Both the position numbers and the translations under genes were made by a program. 64,000 nucleotides of DNA from Deltaproteobacteria bacterium (GTDB lineage Bacteria; UBA10199; DSSB01): the NCBI GenBank assembly GCA_024233625.1, contig JACKPJ010000004.1, positions 1 to 64,000 on the forward strand, written 5' to 3'. The notes under the pieces were generated by a model, which saw only the letters and a list, made by a program, of their open reading frames with translations, was not told the origin of the DNA and searched no databases. This document shows positions 57,909 through 64,000 of the stretch, piece after piece (positions within the stretch are counted from its first letter, which is position 1; each line of letters opens with the position of its first letter).

Positions 57909-58117
57909 AACGACTTTCCTTTTGAACTACCAAAAAGAAAGTAAGTGAATTTTTCATGATTTTTTCACAAAAGCTTTATTTTTTCTTCAAATTAAATTGT
58001 TTGAAAGAAAATGGTTTTATTTAAATCCTCAAGACGGATTTTAAATACATATTCTTTCACAACTTTGATTTATTCAATTTTTTTTTCAGAGTTGTTCTTT
58101 TGGTACGCGGACCCTAG

Positions 58118-58162
58118 CCGGCATTCCTTCCACTACCTATGAGGAATGCCGGTCCTTCCTTT
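58118..58162 (+). terminator. Intrinsic terminator, 210 bases past yceD
   Basis: CCGGCATTCCT and AGGAATGCCGG form an 11-base GC-rich stem around a 13-base loop, followed by TCCTTCCTTTT on the + strand. It is the strongest structure in the gene-less stretch 57909-58294. That stretch also has a hairpin directly after yceD (ACTTTCCTTTT / AAAAAGAAAGT, near 57912-57941) and ACAACTTTGA / TCAGAGTTGT further on, and the MITE-like copy B. No open frame larger than about 40 codons is present. Confidence 0.65.
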
Positions 58163-58165
58163 TAT

Positions 58166-58268
58166 AAGAGTTCTCAAAAATACTCATCTACTGTGTTACT
58201 TTCAAAATGTCTCCCTGCTATGTAGTCAAGCTACGACTCAGTCGTCCTAAGACTTTTTGAGAACTCTT
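58166..58268. repeat. MITE-like inverted-repeat element, copy B
   Basis: AAGAGTTCTCAAAAA (58166-58180) is perfectly mirrored by TTTTTGAGAACTCTT (58254-58268). The interior carries GTAG-TCAAG-CTAC then GACTCAGTC, matching the core of the element at 29491-29601. It too lies between convergent genes. The terminal arms of the two copies differ, so the shared signal is the inner core. Confidence 0.62.
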
Positions 58269-58294
58269 TAGAAAAGTGACATGATCAAATAGGC

Positions 58295-59311
58295 TTATCT
58301 CTTTGTGCGATCTAAGGCTCCACCTAACCATGGCATCATTTCGCGAAGTTGGGCGCCAACTTTTTCGATAGGATGGTTTTCACCTTCCTTACGTAAGCGA
58401 TTAAAGTTTGGGGAGCCATTTTCTTTTTCGGAGATGTATTCTTGAGCAAATTCTCCTGATTGAATTTCACCCAGAATTTTTTCCATTTGATGTCGAGAAT
58501 GACTGTCAATTACGCGAGGTCCACGAGTTACGTCCCCATACTCGGCAGTATCTGAAATGGAATAACGCATATTGGCGATTCCACCCGCATAAATGAGATC
58601 AACGATTAATTTTACTTCGTGGAGACACTCGAAATAGGCAACCTCGGGTTGATATCCAGCGGCGACTAGGGTTTCAAAACCGTTTTTAATCAGGGAGGTG
58701 AGCCCACCACAGAGAACAACTTGTTCTCCAAATAGGTCGGTTTCGGTTTCTTCTTTGAAGGTTGTCTCAATCACGCCTGCACGGGCTGAACCAATTCCCT
58801 TGGCATAGGCTAGACCGACGGCGAGGGCATTTCCGGTAGCATCTTGGTCGACGGCAATGAGGGCGGGAACACCTTTTCCTTCGACGTATTGATCACGCAC
58901 TAAGTGACCGGGGCCTTTAGGAGCGATTAAAAGCACGTCGAGATCTCCACGAGGTACAATGCGTTTAAAGTGAACATTAAATCCATGAGCTGCAAAAAGA
59001 GCGGCACCTTTTTTGAGGTTGTCTTTCAGATGATTTTCGTAGAGTTCCTTGTGGCTTTCATCGGGAATAACAATCATGGCTAAATCAGCTTGTTTTGCTG
59101 CTTCACTGAGATCGGTGATGACTTTAAGGCCGGCGTTTTCAGCTTTAGAAATAGAGGAGGAGCCTGCCTTCAGAGCGACGGCAACATCGAGTCCGGACTC
59201 TTTAAGATTGAGAGCGTGTGCATGTCCTTGAGAACCAAAACCAAAAATAACGATTTTTTTCCCTTTTAAAATGTCTAAATCTGCATCTTTGTCGTAATAT
59301 AATTTTGCCAT
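58295..59311 (-). CDS. ilvC: Ketol-acid reductoisomerase
   Basis: NADPH-dependent isomeroreductase of valine, leucine and isoleucine synthesis. The Rossmann region IVIFGFGSQGHAHALNLKESGLDV is near residues 21-44, then LIAPKGPGHLVRDQYVEGKGVP and the acidic metal-binding DLFGEQVVLCGGLTSLI, with the catalytic SDTAEYGDVTRGPRVID toward the end. The 338-residue length is class I. The ATG has AAGGAG nine bases upstream. ilvB and ilvN are not adjacent. Confidence 0.97.
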   Translation of the reverse strand: MAKLYYDKDADLDILKGKKIVIFGFGSQGHAHALNLKESGLDVAVALKAGSSSISKAENAGLKVITDLSEAAKQADLAMIVIPDESHKELYENHLKDNLKKGAALFAAHGFNVHFKRIVPRGDLDVLLIAPKGPGHLVRDQYVEGKGVPALIAVDQDATGNALAVGLAYAKGIGSARAGVIETTFKEETETDLFGEQVVLCGGLTSLIKNGFETLVAAGYQPEVAYFECLHEVKLIVDLIYAGGIANMRYSISDTAEYGDVTRGPRVIDSHSRHQMEKILGEIQSGEFAQEYISEKENGSPNFNRLRKEGENHPIEKVGAQLREMMPWLGGALDRTKR

Positions 59312-59432
59312 GATTGTCTCCTTAAATAATTGGCCTTGTTTTATGAAATTTTCTCATTGTCTAACACGCTTTTGATTTTTGGGTCAATCCTTAGTCTAAT
59401 ATCAGGAATTTTTGAAAGATTTATCTGCTAGC

Positions 59433-59460
59433 TTGACCTATCCGATGTAAATACAATAAT
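59433..59460 (+). promoter_or_regulatory. Possible promoter of aspS
   Basis: TTGACC (59433-59438), 16-base spacer, AATAAT (59455-59460). A second candidate -10, TAATAG, gives 18 bases. Transcript would start near 59467, about 45 bases before the ATG at 59513. Confidence 0.45.
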
Positions 59461-59512
59461 AGAAATATTAAGTTTTCTGGAGAGTTATTTAACTATAAAA
59501 TTAAGGATTTTT

Positions 59513-61288
59513 ATGACACAATTTATTACTCAACTTAAGCGAACACATCATTGTAGTGAACTTTCACTAAAAAATGTCGGTGAAACGGTGGTTTTATTTG
59601 GTTGGACGGCCACTGTTCGTGATCACGGAGGAGTGCTTTTTGTCGATTTGCGGGACCGCGAGGGGATTACTCAAGTGGTTTTTGACCCGGAAACCAATGC
59701 ACAGGTTCATGATTTAGCCAAGCATTTACGAGGTGAGTATTGCTTAGGAATTCAAGGAGAGGTGTCTCCCAGACCAGAAGGTATGGCGAATTCTAAATTG
59801 GCTACAGGGGAAATTGAGGTCAAAGTGAAAGAGTTTGAAGTTTTTAACCGAGCCCAGACTCCACCGTTTTTGATTGAGGACGAAATCGATGTCAATGAGG
59901 AACTCCGCTTAAAATACCGTTTTTTGGATTTGCGTCGTCCAGTCATGCAAAAGCATTTTAAATTGCGTCATGAGGTGATGCAAGCCACTCGTAATTATTT
60001 AACTGAGCAAAATTTTTGGGAAGTCGAAACCCCGATGCTGACCAAAAGTACCCCCGAAGGTGCACGAGATTATTTGGTGCCTTCTCGAGTTCATCCCGGA
60101 AGTTTTTATGCTTTGCCGCAATCCCCTCAACTCTTTAAACAACTTTTGATGGTTTCTGGCATGGAGAGGTATTTTCAGATTGCGCGTTGTTTCCGTGATG
60201 AAGATTTAAGAGCCGACCGCCAGCCTGAATTTACTCAAATCGATTTGGAGATGAGCTTTGTCGATCAGGAAGACATTATGTCGATTATGGAAGGCCTTGT
60301 TCAAGCGATTTGGAAAACACAAAATATCTCCTTGCCACAAAAATTTAATCGTTTGACCTACGCAGAATCGATGGAGCGCTTTGGTTTAGATGCTCCCGAT
60401 TTGCGCTTTGGTTTAGAGCTTGTCGATGTAGGAGAAATTTTTTCCAATGCTCAATTTAAAGTCTTTCAAGATGTTTTAAAAAACAAGGGTGTGATCAAAG
60501 CAATTAATATTAAAGGGCAAGCTGCGATGTCACGAAAAGATATCGATGACTTAACCAAGTTTGTCGGTATTTATGGTGCCAAGGGAATGGCCTATATCAA
60601 GGTTCAAGAATCTGAGTGGCAGTCGCCTATTGTGAAGTTTTTTTCAGAGGAAGAAAAACAAGCCTTGAAAGAAAAATTGCAGATGGAGCCCGGTGATCTC
60701 GTCGTGTTTGGTGCGGATAAAGCTAAAATTGTCAACGATGCTTTAGGAAATCTTCGAGAGCACCTTGGAGAAAAGCTACAGCTCATCGATCCTAATCAAC
60801 TGGAGTTCGTTTGGGTGACGGATTTTCCAATGTTTGAATATGATGAGAAAGAAGCTCGGCATGCAGCAGTTCACCATCCTTTCACCGCTCCCAAAAAAGA
60901 AGACTTAGAGCTACTGGAAGAAAATCCAACTGGGGTGCGTACTCAAGCTTACGATTTAGTTCTCAACGGACATGAAATCGGAGGTGGGTCGATTAGGATT
61001 CACGATCCTAAGGTGCAAGAGCGAGTCTTTAAACTTTTGGGAATTTCCGACGAGGAAGCCCAAGAAAAATTTGGTTTCTTGCTCGAGGCTTTGAAGTTTG
61101 GTGCCCCTCCACATGGAGGTCTTGCTTTTGGACTAGACCGCATCATTATGATCATGACGGGAGCTTCCTCAATTCGCGATGTCATTGCTTTTCCTAAAAC
61201 TCAAAAGGCGACTTGTCTAATGACGGAAGCCCCAACACCAGTTCCTGCATTGCAGCTACTCGAGTTGGGAATTCAAACTAAGAAATAA
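59513..61288 (+). CDS. aspS: Aspartyl-tRNA synthetase
   Basis: Class II synthetase charging tRNA-Asp. The N-terminal OB fold contains LFGWTATVRDHGGVLFVDLRDREG. Motif 2 appears in RYFQIARCFRDEDLRADRQPEFTQID, the bacterial insertion domain follows, and motif 3 is in PPHGGLAFGLDRIIMIMTG. The 591-residue length is the full bacterial form. AAGGAT precedes the ATG. Whether it also charges tRNA-Asn cannot be settled here. Confidence 0.97.
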   Translation: MTQFITQLKRTHHCSELSLKNVGETVVLFGWTATVRDHGGVLFVDLRDREGITQVVFDPETNAQVHDLAKHLRGEYCLGIQGEVSPRPEGMANSKLATGEIEVKVKEFEVFNRAQTPPFLIEDEIDVNEELRLKYRFLDLRRPVMQKHFKLRHEVMQATRNYLTEQNFWEVETPMLTKSTPEGARDYLVPSRVHPGSFYALPQSPQLFKQLLMVSGMERYFQIARCFRDEDLRADRQPEFTQIDLEMSFVDQEDIMSIMEGLVQAIWKTQNISLPQKFNRLTYAESMERFGLDAPDLRFGLELVDVGEIFSNAQFKVFQDVLKNKGVIKAINIKGQAAMSRKDIDDLTKFVGIYGAKGMAYIKVQESEWQSPIVKFFSEEEKQALKEKLQMEPGDLVVFGADKAKIVNDALGNLREHLGEKLQLIDPNQLEFVWVTDFPMFEYDEKEARHAAVHHPFTAPKKEDLELLEENPTGVRTQAYDLVLNGHEIGGGSIRIHDPKVQERVFKLLGISDEEAQEKFGFLLEALKFGAPPHGGLAFGLDRIIMIMTGASSIRDVIAFPKTQKATCLMTEAPTPVPALQLLELGIQTKK

Positions 61289-61297
61289 GTTATTCTT

Positions 61298-61747
61298 TTA
61301 TTGGCGATTTAAATAAGTGATAAAGTCGCAGCCTTGCAATTTTTCAGCATTTTGTAGCTGTGCACATGAACTAGTTTTTAGTGAAGCCACGCATTGATTA
61401 AGCTGAGTTTGTGTGACATTGACTTGATGGCCTGGAGCAATGCGCTCGAAGCCCTCTTTAAAACTCTTTTTCAAAATATTTCGGCACTCTCTGGTTTCCA
61501 TGCCACTATCAGGAGCACAGACTTCGAGTTTATGACACCAGTTAATTGACATTGTTTCAGAAATTTCTTGAGCGCTGAGTTCCCCTGTTTTGTTATTTGT
61601 CTTTTGAGAAGTTGTGTCTTTTTTAGAGTTGTTATCTTGAGAGCTATTTTCTTTTGCTTGTGTTGGAGAAGCCTCTTTGCCAAGTGCTTGAGGAGCTAAA
61701 GATAAAATCAAAAGAAAGCTAAAAAAGATATTTTTAAAAGTTTTCAT
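61298..61747 (-). CDS. Small secreted hypothetical protein with paired cysteines
   Basis: About 149 residues: a signal peptide (IFFSFLLILSLAPQALG) then a Ser/Asn/Lys/Thr-rich linker and a compact C-terminal domain with cysteines in INWCHKLEVCAPDSGMETREC, NQCVASLKTSSC and LQGCDF, likely three disulfides. No family is recognised. The ATG at 61747 has GGAGGT nine bases upstream; an earlier TTG at 61786 is rejected. It converges with aspS, 9 bases from its stop. Confidence 0.75.
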   Translation of the reverse strand: MKTFKNIFFSFLLILSLAPQALGKEASPTQAKENSSQDNNSKKDTTSQKTNNKTGELSAQEISETMSINWCHKLEVCAPDSGMETRECRNILKKSFKEGFERIAPGHQVNVTQTQLNQCVASLKTSSCAQLQNAEKLQGCDFITYLNRQ

Positions 61748-61814
61748 GATAGGACACCTCCAGATAATCAATAAAAATGAACTCAAATATTATCGATACT
61801 AAGTTATATCTAAA

Positions 61815-62846
61815 TTATTCGGGAATCAAAACAATTTTGCCAAATTGTTTTCCTGCTTCCAGTCTTTCATGAGCCGCGTGGGCATCTTTGAGAGCAAACT
61901 CTTGGTCGAGTATAGGTTTAAGTTTTCCACTCGAAATATGTCTTAAAATTTCAAATTGGGAACCCCGAGATCCGATGGTTGATCCAAGAACCTGAATTTG
62001 ACGAAAGAAAATTTGTCTCAGGTCAGTGGTGACTTCATAACCCGTGGTTGCGCCGCAGGTCACTAAAATACCTCCCCATTTTAAACAAAGTAGAGATTCT
62101 TTCCAAAATGCTTTGCCGACATGTTCAAAGACAACATCTACTTTTTGTTTGCCTGCAATTTTTTGGACGGCTTCTAAAAAATTTTCTTTTTTATAGTTAA
62201 TGAGGTAGTCGGCGCCGAGGCTTTGGGCTTGAGCGAGTTTTTCTTCACTGCCTGCAGTGGTGATGACTTCACAGCCAAATAATTTAGCGACTTGAATCCC
62301 TGCAGAACCCATACCACTCCCGCCGCCGTGAATGACGACTAATTGCCCAGGTCGAATTTTTGCTCGGTCAATCAGCATTTGCCATGCAGTTAAGAAGACG
62401 AGGGGAACGCAGGCTGCTTCGGAAAAGCTCAGGTTTTCGGGATAAGGTAAAATATTTTGTCTGGGAACATCGATGTATTCTGCATATCCTCCGTTAACGT
62501 GTTCTCCCAAGATTTGATACTTGGGACAGAGGTTGTCTTGACCTTTCGAGCAAGCCTCACAATGGCCACAACTGAGGGCAGGGTGAATGAGGACTTTTTG
62601 TCCAATTTTTAAATCATTGATAAAAGCTCCGAGATCTAAAATTTCTCCTGCGATATCACTGCCTAAAATATGTGGGTAGCGATGTTTAATATGGGGCAGG
62701 CCTTTGCGAATCCATAAATCAAGGTGATTGAGAGCAACAGCGCGTATCCGTACACGAACTAGATCCGAACGTAATTTTTTATCAGGAAGTTCTTCATATT
62801 TTAAGACCTCGACACCCCCATGTTCACGTAGAGTAATTGCTTTCAT
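61815..62846 (-). CDS. Zinc-binding alcohol dehydrogenase family (MDR) protein
   Basis: A medium-chain dehydrogenase/reductase of 343 residues. The GroES-like domain has the structural-zinc loop CGHCEACSKGQDNLC (about residues 93-107). The Rossmann domain has VVIHGGGSGMGSAGIQVAKLFGCEVI. The catalytic zinc position reads LNHLDLWIRKGLPH, without the usual Cys-x-x-Asp, so it may be a zinc-reduced quinone-oxidoreductase-like or crotonyl-CoA-type enzyme rather than an alcohol dehydrogenase. GAGGA six bases upstream supports the ATG at 62846. It stands alone. Confidence 0.86.
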   Translation of the reverse strand: MKAITLREHGGVEVLKYEELPDKKLRSDLVRVRIRAVALNHLDLWIRKGLPHIKHRYPHILGSDIAGEILDLGAFINDLKIGQKVLIHPALSCGHCEACSKGQDNLCPKYQILGEHVNGGYAEYIDVPRQNILPYPENLSFSEAACVPLVFLTAWQMLIDRAKIRPGQLVVIHGGGSGMGSAGIQVAKLFGCEVITTAGSEEKLAQAQSLGADYLINYKKENFLEAVQKIAGKQKVDVVFEHVGKAFWKESLLCLKWGGILVTCGATTGYEVTTDLRQIFFRQIQVLGSTIGSRGSQFEILRHISSGKLKPILDQEFALKDAHAAHERLEAGKQFGKIVLIPE

Positions 62847-62980
62847 AAAATCCTCTTCAATAAAAAACTTTTAACAATTTCTTTAATCAAAAGTTCATGT
62901 AGAATCCAGATTTTTTATTGAGTTCTTTTGAAAAGGCCTTTTGGAAACGACTTTAAAAAGCTTTTCTCTTTGAGAATCAG

Positions 62981-63343
62981 TTAGCGTCGGTAAGGATTGA
63001 TATGGCCTGGAAGGTCATTGGGAGTTGGGTTTTTCTTTTCAAGTTCACGAATGGTTTTGACCTTTTGTGGGCTCATGTCAGTCTCTTGTCCCATCGTGCG
63101 CGCGAGATCATTGGTCATTCTGGCTGTGATCATATCGCGAATACTTCCTTGTCCGTTAATGTCAGTTTCTAAAAATTTTTCAATTTTTTCGTTAGAGACA
63201 GAGGTTGCCATTAAGCCATCCAAAAGCTCTCTAAAGGAGAAATGGTCTCCGAGTTTTTTGATGACCTCTAACATTTCTAGACAGTCTTGGCATGTCTTTT
63301 TGAGTAAACCAGCTTTACATTGACAATATATGCAATTTGCCAT
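62981..63343 (-). CDS. Small hypothetical protein with N-terminal Cys cluster
   Basis: A 120-residue protein beginning ANCIYCQCKAGLLKKTCQDC, a cluster of five cysteines that could bind zinc or form disulfides. The rest is helical with a charged middle (GSIRDMITARMTNDLARTMGQETDMSP) and ends GHINPYRR. It has no signal peptide. I do not recognise a family. TAGGATC about 8 bases before the ATG is a moderate ribosome-binding site. It stands between the dehydrogenase and the divergent phosphatase gene. Confidence 0.68.
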   Translation of the reverse strand: MANCIYCQCKAGLLKKTCQDCLEMLEVIKKLGDHFSFRELLDGLMATSVSNEKIEKFLETDINGQGSIRDMITARMTNDLARTMGQETDMSPQKVKTIRELEKKNPTPNDLPGHINPYRR

Positions 63344-63501
63344 CGATAGATCCTATGAGTTCAGATGAATATGATGCCTAAATTCCGAATTTAACGCATT
63401 GTAAATCTAGACTTAAGTTAAATTTTTTCTTTTCATTTGTCTAGTCCCTTATATTTCTAAGGTATCTATTGCGAAGGTCCAGTACTTAAGTTAGAAACTA
63501 A

Positions 63502-64000
63502 ATGATGAAAAATAAATTGATGATTTTTGATCTTGATGGAACTTTAATTGATTCGCGTCTTGATATAGCTAATGCACTAAACATGGCTTTAGAAATAGAA
63601 GGTTTCGCAAAACGAGAAGTCGATGAGATTGCAAGTTATGTTGGAAAGGGTGCGGAAAACTTGGTGCAAAGAGCCATGTTTTCTGACAAAGCGGAGGATT
63701 TTCAACGTGTTTTTATTCGTTTTTTAGAGGTATATCAGAAAAATCTTTTGCAAGAAACTAAGCTATTCGAGGGTGCTTTGGATTTTATTGAAAACAGTTC
63801 AAGATGGAAGAAAGCAATTATAACAAATAAACCTTTACTTCACACTAAGAGAATAGTGGAGGGCTTAGGCTTAAACAAGTACTTTACATGGATTATTGGT
63901 GCAGATTCTTTACCAGTTTTGAAACCTGATCCCGGAGTGATGGAGCCTATTTGTCAAGAAATGAGCGATTGGGAGCAAGCTGTGATGATTGGTGATTCTA
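63502..64000 (+). CDS. gph: HAD-family hydrolase, phosphoglycolate phosphatase-like (3' end outside window)
   Basis: An ATG at 63502 (or 63505) opens a frame that runs to the right edge without a stop; about 166 residues are visible. The HAD motif I is IFDLDGTLIDSRLDIANALN, motif II is ITNKPLL and the end of the visible part has LKPDPGVMEP and VMIGDS (motifs III and IV). The helical cap is present between them. Phosphoglycolate phosphatase is the most likely name, but other phosphatases share this form. No clear ribosome-binding site is seen. Confidence 0.85.
   Translation, partial: MMKNKLMIFDLDGTLIDSRLDIANALNMALEIEGFAKREVDEIASYVGKGAENLVQRAMFSDKAEDFQRVFIRFLEVYQKNLLQETKLFEGALDFIENSSRWKKAIITNKPLLHTKRIVEGLGLNKYFTWIIGADSLPVLKPDPGVMEPICQEMSDWEQAVMIGDS

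Noticed and set aside
57909..58294. Search for rpmF (L32) or a tmRNA/6S-like RNA after yceD
   Set aside because: No L32-like frame was found. The longest ATG frame is about 42 codons of mostly aromatic residues, and the hairpins do not match a named RNA that I know.

Overview
The window is a gene-dense, AT-rich, chromosomal bacterial segment with about 65 protein genes and four tRNAs. The organism is Gram-negative: there are lipoproteins, RND-type periplasmic adaptor and outer-membrane-channel families, and a periplasmic adaptor without its pump. Deltaproteobacterial-grade relatives (Bdellovibrionota, Myxococcota or an uncultured low-GC lineage near them) are the best guess. This rests on the ispE-spoVG-prs-rplY-pth-rpsF-rplI-dnaB block, a Myxococcus-type Cys-rich repeat protein with a Cys-centred C-terminal sorting signal, a phasin-like protein and the aminotransferase-hom-thrC run. 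The lineage call is inference, not a measured placement. No prophage, integron, insertion sequence, CRISPR array or rRNA was seen.

Layout. 1-9.2 kb: a nitrite/sulfite reductase with a HEPN-like tail and a small partner gene, a 2-hydroxyacid dehydrogenase, a lipid-kinase-like protein next to an exported basic repeat protein, an acyl-CoA synthetase and an outer-membrane-type protein. 9.4-19.2 kb: tRNA-His and tRNA-Arg, then a housekeeping block (ispE, spoVG, tRNA-Gln, prs, rplY, pth, rpsF, rplI, dnaB, a glycosyltransferase, rph, rdgB). rpsR is missing from its usual place. 19.3-28.4 kb: an accessory, surface-oriented region with a HExxH protein, a lamin-tail lipoprotein with a half-size TolC-like partner, an amino-acid permease, and a large Ca-binding repeat protein behind a clear cyclic-di-GMP-I riboswitch with its own promoter. 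28.4-41.9 kb: an HpnA-like epimerase, hydrolases, an NfeD-slipin membrane pair, phhB, a transaldolase-like aldolase, folK, a flavoprotein, a deoxyhypusine-synthase-like enzyme, glpD and a patatin. 42.2-50.2 kb: tRNA-Lys, a Glu/Leu-type dehydrogenase, glutathione peroxidase, a KefB-type antiporter, a universal stress protein and an adaptor lipoprotein. 50.5-64 kb: aminotransferase-hom-thrC, glpX with two small genes, yceD without rpmF, ilvC, aspS, a zinc-type alcohol dehydrogenase homologue and the start of a phosphoglycolate-phosphatase-like gene.

How the parts fit. Amino-acid synthesis is represented by hom, thrC and ilvC, isoprenoid and folate/pterin metabolism by ispE, folK and phhB, and gluconeogenic carbon flow by glpX, the transaldolase family member and glpD. 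The most distinctive unit lies at 23.7-26.4 kb: a sigma70-like promoter, a c-di-GMP-I aptamer, one secreted Cys/Asp-rich repeat protein with a C-terminal anchoring signal, and a strong terminator. It reads as a single-gene, second-messenger-controlled surface protein. Several inverted-repeat elements lie in intergenic gaps; two of them, both between convergent genes, share an internal motif and look like copies of one small repeat family.
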